Shown here in pieces: positions 7,501-12,724 of a stretch of DNA of 12,724 nucleotides (its first letter is position 1; each line of letters begins with the position of its first letter). Under the pieces are notes generated by a model. It had not been told where the DNA came from and ran no database searches. It saw only the letters and a list, made by a program, of their open reading frames with translations. Origin of the DNA: Candidatus Altimarinota bacterium. GTDB lineage: Bacteria; Patescibacteriota; Gracilibacteria; RBG-16-42-10. The translations under genes were made by a program, and so were the position numbers. The stretch covers positions 1 through 12,724 of the forward strand of contig JAGNZB010000031.1 of the NCBI GenBank assembly GCA_017984655.1, given 5' to 3'.

Positions 7501-8260
7501 CAGCTAGTGCGACATTTCCTGGTAGTGTCCAAGGGGTTGTTGTCCATGCTGCAAAGTATAATGTCGCTCCCTGATGATCTAGTTTGCTTTGATCACTGAG
7601 TTTGAATAGCGCTGTAATCGATATTTCTTTGACATTTTGGTACTCCTGCGCCACTTCGTGGCTGGAGAGCGGTGTACCACAACGGCAACAGTACGGTACG
7701 ATCTTGAGGTCTCTATACAATAATCCCTTTTCCCAGATTTGTTTCAAGCACCACCAGACTGTTTCAATGTATTTTGGTTCATAGGTCACATAAGGATTCT
7801 TCATGTCGACCCAGTAGCCAATCCGCTCGGTCATTTCTTCAAAGGCATGCGTAAACTTATGAACACTTTCTTTGCAGCGTTCATTGAATGCTTCGATGCC
7901 ATATTCTTCGATTTGTTTTTTGCCGGAAATTCCTAATTCCTTTTCTACCTGTAGTTCCACTGGAAGGCCGTGTGTGTCCCATCCTGCTTTGCGATCAATG
8001 TTGAATCCCTGCATGGTTTTATAGCGCAAGATCACATCTTTGAATACTCTGGCCAGGACATGATGGACACCTGGTTTGCCATTTGCCGTTGGCGGACCTT
8101 CATAAAAGATAAAAGGTTTGCCGTCCTTGCGTTTTTCTTGGGTCTTTTGGAAGATCTCTTGGTCATGCCAAAAGGCCAGGATTTCTTTTTCTAAGTCAGG
8201 AAAAGATTGTTTGCCATTGACGGGATCAAATGGTGTGGAACTAGGGTCGGGGGTAGACAT
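4511..8260 (-). CDS. ileS: Isoleucyl-tRNA synthetase with inserted histidine-phosphatase domain
   Basis: The enzyme charges tRNA-Ile with isoleucine in the cytoplasm. It is of the type found in Mycobacterium and Thermus (IleS2-like). The HIGH-equivalent is GVHH (64-67) within PTANGKPGVHHVLARVFKD, and KMSKS is at 625-629. The CP1 editing domain (about 190-410) contains AAWTTTPWTLPGNVAL (237-252) and GTGIVHIALYGEDDY (339-353). Two zinc sites are complete: C191/C194 with C417/C420, and C489/C492 with C534/C536. The anticodon-binding domain begins at LDRWILSEL (888-896) and includes NWYVRRSRRRFWK (928-940). The C-terminal region with EDLIDEGYAREIVRHIQEMR (1150-1169) is the DUF5915-type tail. Relatives are about 1040 residues long; this one has 1249, and the excess is an inserted domain at about 701-884. 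The Asn/Gln-rich last 13 residues lie in the overlap with the mgtC-like gene. No Shine-Dalgarno sequence is present. Confidence 0.98.
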   Translation of the reverse strand: MSTPDPSSTPFDPVNGKQSFPDLEKEILAFWHDQEIFQKTQEKRKDGKPFIFYEGPPTANGKPGVHHVLARVFKDVILRYKTMQGFNIDRKAGWDTHGLPVELQVEKELGISGKKQIEEYGIEAFNERCKESVHKFTHAFEEMTERIGYWVDMKNPYVTYEPKYIETVWWCLKQIWEKGLLYRDLKIVPYCCRCGTPLSSHEVAQEYQNVKEISITALFKLSDQSKLDHQGATLYFAAWTTTPWTLPGNVALAVGADIEYSQIKINDETSIIIATERLTAYQDVLPKDSEGNPTYTLETTYRGSDLVDISYEPLWPYYQESDKKGWYVVAEPFVTTTDGTGIVHIALYGEDDYQVIQKYNLPRVQHINKEGKFIETSGPYSGRYFKEEGLDIEILKDLGARGLMLKKEKYEHNYPHCWRCKTPLIYFAISSWFIRMSQLRDQLMANNQEVNWYPEHIKDGRFGNWLSEVKDWAISRNRYWGTPLPVWECQICHKTICVGSMTELQKKSNLPLPVNKTGETDLHRPYIDAVTITCECGGISNRVEEVLDCWFDSGAMPMAQIHYPFSVADEEFQERYFPADYICEAIDQTRGWFYTLMAISTAIRGEKPYRNVLCLGHILDEKGLKMSKSLGNIVEPMMVTDKHGADALRWYMFNASPPGQPRNFSVGLVEQSLRKFLLTLWNVYSFFTTYANIDQFSPQKFTKVIAVNHPEAENNSLGIIASDSAHTYHLTEKGRRDAEALAQEFKQTQIDHIFIAPLMRSEETAEIIGQFHPIQITTDERLKELNIGGFDGKSTEDIEKYLQSVTNPYAEKFPQGESYLDLEIRIFSFLDHIKENYAGKSIMIITQGPVKRMIDKYFYHTPSDQVLNKKFSLGSVDRYIMQWSEHKLDRWILSELYTLVEEVAGLLDSYQIWEATNKIELFVDNLSNWYVRRSRRRFWKTDNDQDKIAAYQTLHHVLTTLVRIIAPFVPFVSEHIYRNLTGNTSVHMASYPRTIESFIRPALNEEMAFMRNIVNLGHALRATHKLKTRQPLASATIIAAGKLGAEELQVIAEELNVRTVHMTNSEQATIQKAIKPKAQILGPKYGQDVQIIMQAARDHQFELNDNGTATVADKFTLLADEFDTVYQTEPGMTVMSEGDIVVALDTNLTEDLIDEGYAREIVRHIQEMRKTCNYRVDSRIQVMIEVLSEPELAHRILNTCGSYIAKETLADTLAATTLIPDLEEKLKVDELELLVKVQSVNNNQENQKN
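5609..6160 (-). other. Degenerate histidine-phosphatase domain inside IleRS
   Basis: IleRS residues about 701-884 form a phosphoglycerate-mutase-like (histidine phosphatase) fold inserted between ANIDQFSPQ (end of the catalytic core) and HKLDRWIL (start of the anticodon-binding domain). Family motifs appear in the right order: VNHPEAENNSLGIIAS (707-722), HLTEKGRRDAEALAQEF (729-745), IAPLMRSEETAEII (755-768), RLKELNIGGFDGKS (781-794), FPQGESYLDLEIRIFSFL (813-830) and IMIITQGPVKRMI (842-854). An active member has RHG in the first motif and a His in 'HG' of the last. Here they read NHP (708-710) and TQG (846-848). The first His, the internal Arg (R760) and the acidic E784 remain. Loss of the Arg and the second catalytic His predicts little or no phosphatase activity; a binding or structural role is inferred. 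Confidence 0.88.
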
Positions 8261-8315
8261 GGGGTGGGCGTAAAGTTAGCCATTGTTGAAGATTGGGATG
8301 GCTTAAATCAGCGCA

Positions 8316-8344
8316 ACTTTAGCGTATTTTTCGTGGTGCTGCAA
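8316..8344 (-). promoter_or_regulatory. ileS: Candidate ileS promoter
   Basis: On the minus strand TTGCAG (8344 to 8339) is separated by 17 bases from TAAAGT (8321 to 8316), a fair match to a housekeeping sigma-factor promoter. Transcription would start near 8309, giving a leader of about 49 bases before the ileS ATG. The leader shows no T-box or other riboswitch motif that I can recognise, and no Shine-Dalgarno sequence. Confidence 0.35.
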
Positions 8345-8347
8345 TTA

Positions 8348-8376
8348 TTGTTTACTTCTGCGCTTTTCTGTACTAT
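8348..8376 (+). promoter_or_regulatory. Candidate promoter for beta-helix gene
   Basis: TTGTTT (8348-8353) and TACTAT (8371-8376) are separated by 17 bases. The -35 box is only three bases from the opposing candidate -35 of ileS, a back-to-back arrangement. A second -10-like box, TATAAC (8429-8434), lies 13 bases before the ATG and would give an almost leaderless transcript, but it has no good -35 partner. No Shine-Dalgarno sequence precedes the start codon. Confidence 0.35.
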
Positions 8377-8447
8377 GCGCCCGAACATAAAAAGCAAAAC
8401 ACGAAAGTGCTTCTTTTATTTCCCCCAATATAACTTTTATTTTAGTT

Positions 8448-10517
8448 ATGGCATTACTCTTCGTCTTCATGTTTATTTTGCGTCTTCTGTTTCCAGCAGA
8501 CGTTGGTTTAGCTTCTGTCTCCAGTACAAATAATAGTCGGTTTGACTTTACTCTTTCTGCAAATCAATCCACGATTACTTTGGCTCCTAATAGCTCAAAA
8601 ACGATTGCAATTAGTGCTCGTCGTGTGGTGCCGACATCTTCAGTCAAGATTGCTTTCAAAGTGATCGATAAGCCCGCTTTTTTGCAGACTAGTTTCGATG
8701 CCAATCGGATTAGTGGTTCTAGTACTAATTTGATTATCAAAGCTAAGCGCACGGCTGTGCTTGGTACGTATAGTTTTGCAGTTCGTGGTGTAAATGCCCG
8801 TCATCAAGAGATTCTGCCGATTACTGTCGTGGTGGCGAATAATGTGATCACATCAACACCTTCTTCTACTCCAACCCCAAGTCCATCAAGTACTCCAACG
8901 TCAAGTAGCACGAGCACACCCAGCAGTACCAGTACTCCATCAAGTACTTCAACTCCAAGTAGCACAAGTACACCATCAAGTACCAGCACACCAACAGCTA
9001 CCAGTACTCCATCAAGTACCTCAACACCAAGTAGTACCAGTACACCAACCACACCACCAGTAACTTCAGCTGGCTTGGTCTATAATATTGGTACTCCCAA
9101 CGTTCAAGATGTCTGGGTCAGCACTACCGGGAATGACAGTAATCCTGGTACCAGTGCGCAACCATTCCGCACCGTTGAGCGTGCTTGGAATGCTATTCCG
9201 CAGAACACCAATCTCCAACAAGGCTATCGTATCCGTATGGTTGCTGGTACCTATACCCAAAGTGACTTCCCTAATTATTGGGAGAATCGCTATGGTACTG
9301 CCAATGCTCCGATCATCATCCAGGCTGAGGGCAATGTTCAGATCAATGGGAACCTCAATATCTTCAATGTAAAGTACATGTACCTGATCGGTCTCAAGCT
9401 CACGTCACCTCATGATGTGATCCACTTCGAAAAGGCTGATCATATCCTCTTGCGTGGCCTCACTCTCCGCAGCAACAACCGTTCTGCGCAAGAGACCATC
9501 AAGATCAATCAATCACAATACGTCTACCTTGAAGACAATGACATCTCCGGTGCTCATGACAATCCAGTCGACTTTGTTGCTGTCCAGTATGGTCACGTCG
9601 CTCGCAACAAGATCCATGATGGTGAAGACTGGTGTATGTATGCCAAGGGTGGTTCAGCCGCTCTGCGCATCGAAGACAATGAATTCTACAACTGTGGCAC
9701 TGGTGGATTTACTGCAGGACAAGGAACTGGTTTCCAATACATGACTCCTCCTTGGATTCACTATGAAGCCTATGACATCCGTGTCGTCAACAATGTAATC
9801 CATGACATCGATGGTGCTGGTCTTGGTGTCAATGGTGGATTCAATATCCTCATGGCTCACAACACCATGTACCGAGTAGGACAACGCGATCATGTCATCG
9901 AAGTCGTCTTTGGTCTTCGTACTTGTGATGGCGCTCCTCGCAGTGATGCAGAAGGACAAATGTGTCGCAGCAATGCTGATGCAGGCGGATGGGGAGGGTA
10001 CAGCAATAATGATGATGTCTTCATTGGCAACAAGAATGTCTCGATCCTCAATAACATTGTCCTCAATCCTACTGGCTACCGTAGTGAATGGACCCACTTT
10101 GCCATCTACGCACCACGCAGTCAGCCCAGTGTCGCTCGCAACCTCACTGGTAGTGCAATCACCGACACGAACCTTGTCATCAAAGGCAATGTGATCTGGA
10201 ATGGTCCAGCTGGTTTTGAGCTTGGCGTTGGTGAGGGACAAGGCTGTCTCACGACCAATCCCACTTGTAATGCCACCCAGCTCGTCAATGACAATCTGAT
10301 CAATACCGTCCAACCAGTCCTAGTCAATCCAGCAGCTGGCAACTACAAGCTCAGCAATGTTAGTGCAGTCAGTGGCAAAGTAGCAGCCCTACCCAGTATG
10401 AACTGGTCAGGATCACCAAGCACACCACAAGCACCAACAACGAGTATTACCAATGGTGCCTATACGCATTACCGTGATGGTAGTGCGGTCAGTAGTGTGC
10501 ATCCGGGAGCGTATTAA
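8448..10517 (+). CDS. Secreted beta-helix protein with Ser/Thr/Pro linker
   Basis: This is a 689-residue exported protein. Residues 1-24 are a hydrophobic signal peptide with an unusually uncharged start and likely cleavage near GLA-SV (20-24). Residues about 28-130 form an all-beta, Ig-like segment (TITLAPNSSKTIAISA; then GTYSFAVRGVN). Residues 136-204 are a Ser/Thr/Pro stalk. Residues about 221-640 are a right-handed parallel beta-helix of the DUF1565/pectate-lyase-like type, opening with DVWVSTTGNDSNPGTSAQPF (221-240). It carries repeated rungs such as LEDNDISGAHDNP and VVNNVIHDIDGAGLG, plus a conserved-looking core EDWCMYAKGGSA...GTGGFTAGQGTGF. Six cysteines fall in three close pairs (C396/C416, C493/C506, C600/C607), suggesting disulfides. 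No sortase motif was seen. A polysaccharide-binding or -degrading surface role is likely by fold only; no catalytic residues can be assigned. Helix-domain codons favour C endings, unlike the N-terminal part. The start is the only usual start codon after the upstream in-frame stop at 8388. Confidence 0.93.
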   Translation: MALLFVFMFILRLLFPADVGLASVSSTNNSRFDFTLSANQSTITLAPNSSKTIAISARRVVPTSSVKIAFKVIDKPAFLQTSFDANRISGSSTNLIIKAKRTAVLGTYSFAVRGVNARHQEILPITVVVANNVITSTPSSTPTPSPSSTPTSSSTSTPSSTSTPSSTSTPSSTSTPSSTSTPTATSTPSSTSTPSSTSTPTTPPVTSAGLVYNIGTPNVQDVWVSTTGNDSNPGTSAQPFRTVERAWNAIPQNTNLQQGYRIRMVAGTYTQSDFPNYWENRYGTANAPIIIQAEGNVQINGNLNIFNVKYMYLIGLKLTSPHDVIHFEKADHILLRGLTLRSNNRSAQETIKINQSQYVYLEDNDISGAHDNPVDFVAVQYGHVARNKIHDGEDWCMYAKGGSAALRIEDNEFYNCGTGGFTAGQGTGFQYMTPPWIHYEAYDIRVVNNVIHDIDGAGLGVNGGFNILMAHNTMYRVGQRDHVIEVVFGLRTCDGAPRSDAEGQMCRSNADAGGWGGYSNNDDVFIGNKNVSILNNIVLNPTGYRSEWTHFAIYAPRSQPSVARNLTGSAITDTNLVIKGNVIWNGPAGFELGVGEGQGCLTTNPTCNATQLVNDNLINTVQPVLVNPAAGNYKLSNVSAVSGKVAALPSMNWSGSPSTPQAPTTSITNGAYTHYRDGSAVSSVHPGAY
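8919..9044 (+). repeat. 18-bp coding minisatellite (PSSTST stalk)
   Basis: Seven consecutive 18-bp units encode PSSTST (residues 158-199); the fifth unit reads PTATST. The units differ mainly at synonymous third positions (AGT/AGC, ACA/ACT/ACC/ACG, TCA), so the peptide repeat is better conserved than the DNA. Less regular Ser/Thr/Pro sequence precedes it from 8853. The encoded stalk separates the Ig-like and beta-helix domains and is a likely O-glycosylation target (inference). Unit number may vary between strains. Confidence 0.9.
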
Positions 10518-10547
10518 ATAAGCAGATAGTTGTAAGGAAACAGATAG

Positions 10548-10585
10548 GGAGTCTTGGTCTGCTAGTCGCACCAAGACTCCTTTTT
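10548..10585 (+). terminator. Intrinsic terminator after beta-helix gene
   Basis: GGAGTCTTGGT (10548-10558) pairs perfectly with ACCAAGACTCC (10570-10580), giving an 11-bp stem with an 11-base loop and an immediate TTTTT tract. It lies 30 bp after the TAA of the beta-helix gene. It is the clearest terminator in the window. Confidence 0.93.
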
Positions 10586-10617
10586 GAATTACAAATTACA
10601 AATTATAAATTACAAAT
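10586..10617 (+). repeat. Left arm: AATTACA heptad repeat
   Basis: After an initial G, the heptad AATTACA is repeated four times (the third copy is AATTATA), ending in AAT. This arm is the reverse complement of 10886-10917 with two mismatches. It begins directly after the T tract of the upstream terminator. Confidence 0.92.
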
Positions 10618-10768
10618 GGAGGAAAATAGCAGTTAATTTGGAATGGGGAATTTAGAACCACTCACACGACACCACCCATCATCAGGCTTTCCATTTACGT
10701 TTACCTTTCCCTTCACTTTTATGGTCCCTTCCTGATTCCTTATCCTCATTCTCTTCTTCCGGCATCCA

Positions 10769-10830
10769 GAGCGAATGCGAAGGATTCTGCCCCCCTTCCC
10801 GCCTCCTGAGCGTAGCCGAAGGACCTTGCC
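10769..10830 (+). repeat. Pair of GAGCG....CGAAGGA direct repeats
   Basis: Two 23-base copies lie at 10769-10791 and 10808-10830. They share GAGCG, CGAAGGA and terminal TGCC and match at 17 of 23 positions, with 16 bases between them. The second overlaps a 6-bp hairpin (10825-10845). They lie inside the 332-bp element. Confidence 0.7.
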
Positions 10831-10885
10831 GAGTATCGTGGCAAGTACTGCAAATCCACAAAGTCACTCTCGAGCCCCGAGCCTC

Positions 10886-10917
10886 ATTTGTAATTTGTAA
10901 TCTGTAATTTGTAATTC
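10886..10917 (-). repeat. Right arm: inverted AATTACA heptad repeat
   Basis: On the minus strand this reads G plus four AATTACA-type heptads (the third copy is GATTACA) plus AAT, matching the left arm at 30 of 32 positions. It ends eight bases before the candidate -35 box of uvrB. Confidence 0.92.
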
Positions 10918-10925
10918 CCGCAGGG

Positions 10926-10954
10926 TTGTTCTCTTTTTCCCCTCTTGCTATGAT
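10926..10954 (+). promoter_or_regulatory. uvrB: Candidate uvrB promoter
   Basis: TTGTTC (10926-10931) and TATGAT (10949-10954) are separated by 17 bases. Initiation near 10961 would give a leader of about 22 bases and would exclude the two upstream in-frame ATGs (10950 and 10953), which lie within the -10 box itself. No LexA-type (SOS) operator is recognisable here. Confidence 0.5.
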
Positions 10955-10982
10955 GCACGCACTTAGCAACTGGTATATTACA

Positions 10983-12724
10983 ATGGAACAAAAAAAGTTT
11001 AGACTAGTCGCTCCTTATGAGCCGACTGGTGATCAGCCTAAAGCGTTGGCTGCTTTGGTGAAGGGAATGGAAGAAGGAAAAGTCCATCAGACTCTTTTGG
11101 GTGCTACAGGTACGGGAAAGACGTTTATTATGGCCAATATTATCAATCAGGTGCAAAAACCGACCTTGATTTTGGCTCATAATAAGACTTTGGCTGCACA
11201 GTTGTATGCAGAGTTTAAGGATTTCTTCCCTGATAATGCAGTCAATTATTTTGTCTCTTATTATGATTATTATCAGCCAGAGGCTTATATTGCGCGTTCG
11301 GATACCTATATTGAGAAGGATGCCTCGATCAATGAAGAAATCGATAAATATCGGCATGCGGCTACACGCAATCTGTTGACTCGTAAGGATGTGATCATCG
11401 TGGCATCAGTCTCCTGTATTTATGGACTGGGCTCAGTAGAAGAATATGGCAATATTGCAGAGAAGGTAGCTGTCGGTATGTCTTACAAACGAGAAAAATT
11501 GCTTCGTCACTTGGCTGATATGCAGTACAAGCGAAACGAGGTGGCCTTTGTGCGTGGTACATTCCGAGCTCGTGGTGATGTAGTTGAAGTGCATCCTACC
11601 TACAGTGATACTGCACTGAGAATCGCTTTTTTTGGTGATGAGATTGAGTCGATCGATGAGTTTGATACATTGACGGGTGAGATAGTGGCCCATTTCCAGT
11701 CGACCGAGATTTTTCCAGCTAAGCATGCCGTCACCTCTCGTGAGACTTTGTTGCGAGCAGTAGAAGGGGTCAAGATTGATTTGGAGGCAAGGCTGAAGGA
11801 GCTAAATGGTATTGGCAAGATCGTCGAAGCTCAGCGTCTCAAGCAACGTACGGAATATGATATCGAAATGATGATGGAGACAGGCTACTGTAGTGGTATT
11901 GAGAACTATACTCGCTATTTGGGTAACCGGTCACCAGGAGAACAGCCTGCTACTTTGATGGATTATTTTCCTGATGACTATTTATTGTTTATTGATGAGT
12001 CCCATATTACGATCCCCCAGATTGGTGGTATGTATAATGGTAATTTGGCTCGAAAGAAGAGTTTGATTGATTATGGTTTCCGTCTGCCATCAGCTTATGA
12101 CAATCGCCCACTGACATTTCAAGAGTTTGAAGGGCAGGTCAACAAAGCTGTCTATGTGTCAGCAACACCTCGTCAGTATGAACTGGATAAGTCAGGTGGG
12201 GTGGTGGTCGAACAGTTGATTCGTCCTACAGGTCTACTTGATCCGACTATTGATATCAGACCAACTCAAAACCAAGTTGATGATCTTTTGGTAGAGATTA
12301 AAAACCGGATCAAAGCTGACGAGCGAGTGTTGGTCACGACACTGACGAAGCGTATGTCTGAAGACCTGACTGAATACTTGCAAGAAGCGGGCATCCGAGT
12401 GAAATACCTCCATTCAGATATTGAAACACTAGTTCGTCTAGATATTCTTCGCGATCTTCGTCTCGGAGTGATCGAGGTGGTGGTTGGTATCAATCTCCTT
12501 CGTGAGGGTTTGGACCTTCCTGAGGTGAGTTTGGTTGTGATTCTTGATGCTGACAAAGAAGGTTTCTTGCGTTCAGATATGGCTTTGATTCAGACTGTTG
12601 GTCGTGCTGCTCGTAATGCGCATGGGCACGTTATTATGTATGCTGATCGGATGACAGATTCGATGAAGCGGGCGATCTCCGAGACTGATCGTCGTCGCGC
12701 TATTCAGGCTGCATACAATAAAGA
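10983..12724 (+). CDS. uvrB: UvrABC excinuclease subunit B (UvrB), 3'-truncated
   Basis: UvrB is the helicase-like damage-verification subunit that receives lesions from UvrA and recruits UvrC. The window holds 580 codons and two bases; the normal length is about 660-680, so only the C-terminal end, including the UvrC-binding UVR motif, is cut off. Visible motifs are Walker A GATGTGKT (40-47), the beta-hairpin [20 protein letters not shown] (93-112), which inserts between the DNA strands, DESH (338-341), YVSATP (391-396), [13 protein letters not shown] (502-514) and QTVGRAARN (537-545). The start at 10983 fits the candidate promoter and the usual UvrB N-terminus ([14 protein letters not shown]). 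In-frame ATGs at 10950 and 10953 would add eleven or ten residues and are less likely. No Shine-Dalgarno sequence precedes it. The gene is intact as far as seen. Confidence 0.98.
   Translation, partial: MEQKKFRLVAPYEPTGDQPKALAALVKGMEEGKVHQTLLGATGTGKTFIMANIINQVQKPTLILAHNKTLAAQLYAEFKDFFPDNAVNYFVSYYDYYQPEAYIARSDTYIEKDASINEEIDKYRHAATRNLLTRKDVIIVASVSCIYGLGSVEEYGNIAEKVAVGMSYKREKLLRHLADMQYKRNEVAFVRGTFRARGDVVEVHPTYSDTALRIAFFGDEIESIDEFDTLTGEIVAHFQSTEIFPAKHAVTSRETLLRAVEGVKIDLEARLKELNGIGKIVEAQRLKQRTEYDIEMMMETGYCSGIENYTRYLGNRSPGEQPATLMDYFPDDYLLFIDESHITIPQIGGMYNGNLARKKSLIDYGFRLPSAYDNRPLTFQEFEGQVNKAVYVSATPRQYELDKSGGVVVEQLIRPTGLLDPTIDIRPTQNQVDDLLVEIKNRIKADERVLVTTLTKRMSEDLTEYLQEAGIRVKYLHSDIETLVRLDILRDLRLGVIEVVVGINLLREGLDLPEVSLVVILDADKEGFLRSDMALIQTVGRAARNAHGHVIMYADRMTDSMKRAISETDRRRAIQAAYNK

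Larger units (their letters stand above)
10586..10917. mobile_element. 332-bp inverted-repeat element, MITE-like
   Basis: This non-coding stretch is bounded by 32-bp inverted repeats (10586-10617 and 10886-10917) that match at 30 of 32 positions. The interior contains a pyrimidine-rich tract on the plus strand (about 10687-10765), two related direct repeats of the form GAGCG....CGAAGGA, and a small hairpin (CTTGCC 10825-10830 with GGCAAG 10840-10845). There is no transposase and no target-site duplication at its ends, so mobility is inferred only from shape. Similar AATTACA-type and GAGCG..CGAAGGA repeats are, from memory, widely dispersed in environmental bacterial genomes. It fills the gap between the terminator and the uvrB promoter. 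A 95-codon minus-strand reading frame (10682-10969) crosses it but looks like translated repeat. Confidence 0.6.

Noticed and set aside
8391..8423. Hairpin AAGCA...TGCTT with following T-rich sequence between ileS and the beta-helix gene
   Set aside because: The stem is only five pairs and there is no upstream plus-strand gene to terminate.
8207..8533. 108-codon plus-strand frame spanning the ileS/beta-helix gap
   Set aside because: It overlaps the start of ileS on the other strand and the start of the secreted protein in another frame. The sequence shows no conserved features and the region is better explained as two divergent promoters.
8919..9044. CRISPR-like or intergenic tandem repeat
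   Set aside because: The 18-bp units are contiguous without spacers and keep the reading frame of a coding stalk.
8804..9052. 82-codon minus-strand frame rich in Val/Leu/Gly
   Set aside because: It is the antisense reading of the Ser/Thr/Pro repeat and its hydrophobic periodicity follows directly from that repeat.
9654..10313. 219-codon minus-strand frame opposite the beta-helix gene
   Set aside because: It lies wholly inside a well-supported gene, has no recognisable domain, and is explained by the C-ending codon bias of the sense strand.
10682..10969. 95-codon minus-strand reading frame across the repeat element
   Set aside because: Its translation includes the heptad-repeat reading [10 protein letters not shown] and low-complexity charged sequence. 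It has no family resemblance and lies within the inverted-repeat element, so it is treated as spurious.
10950..10982. Earlier uvrB start at the tandem ATGs 10950/10953
   Set aside because: The added residues are not typical of UvrB, and the ATGs fall within the best -10 box, so transcripts would start after them.

Overview
The window looks like part of a chromosome from an uncultivated bacterium, most likely of the Candidate Phyla Radiation (Patescibacteria). This is inferred from four things: tightly packed and sometimes overlapping housekeeping genes, a small two-helix membrane protein of DUF3566-like layout, a secreted beta-helix protein on a Ser/Thr/Pro stalk, and an intergenic element built of AATTACA heptads of a type I associate with such genomes. 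The genetic code appears standard, because every gene reads through without in-frame TGA. No ribosomal or tRNA gene, CRISPR array, or transposase was seen.

Layout from left to right. An RsuA/RluB-type rRNA pseudouridine synthase (41-766, minus) is divergent from a small two-helix membrane protein with a very basic tail (811-1320, plus). That gene converges on uvrC (1317-3233, minus), and the two stop codons overlap. uvrC is divergent from an MgtC/SapB-DUF4010 membrane protein (3290-4561, plus), whose 3' end overlaps the 3' end of ileS (4511-8260, minus) by 51 bp. ileS is divergent from a secreted Ser/Thr/Pro-linker beta-helix protein (8448-10517, plus) that ends at a strong intrinsic terminator. 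A 332-bp inverted-repeat element (10586-10917) follows, then a promoter and uvrB (10983 to the window edge, plus, truncated). The first 40 bases hold no recognisable feature.

How the genes fit together. UvrC and UvrB are two parts of nucleotide excision repair, but they lie about 7.7 kb apart with unrelated genes between, and uvrA is not here. The pseudouridine synthase and isoleucyl-tRNA synthetase belong to translation. The two membrane proteins and the beta-helix protein are envelope or surface proteins of unknown precise function. Strands alternate gene by gene, so almost every gene must be its own transcription unit. None of the seven start codons has a recognisable Shine-Dalgarno sequence.

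The most unusual item is the isoleucyl-tRNA synthetase. At 1249 residues it is about 200 longer than its relatives. The extra length is a complete histidine-phosphatase (phosphoglycerate-mutase-like) domain inserted between the catalytic core and the anticodon-binding domain. That domain has lost the Arg and Gly of its RHG motif and its second catalytic His, so it is probably a pseudo-phosphatase. The second most unusual item is the short element with 32-bp heptad-repeat arms, wedged between the terminator and the uvrB promoter.
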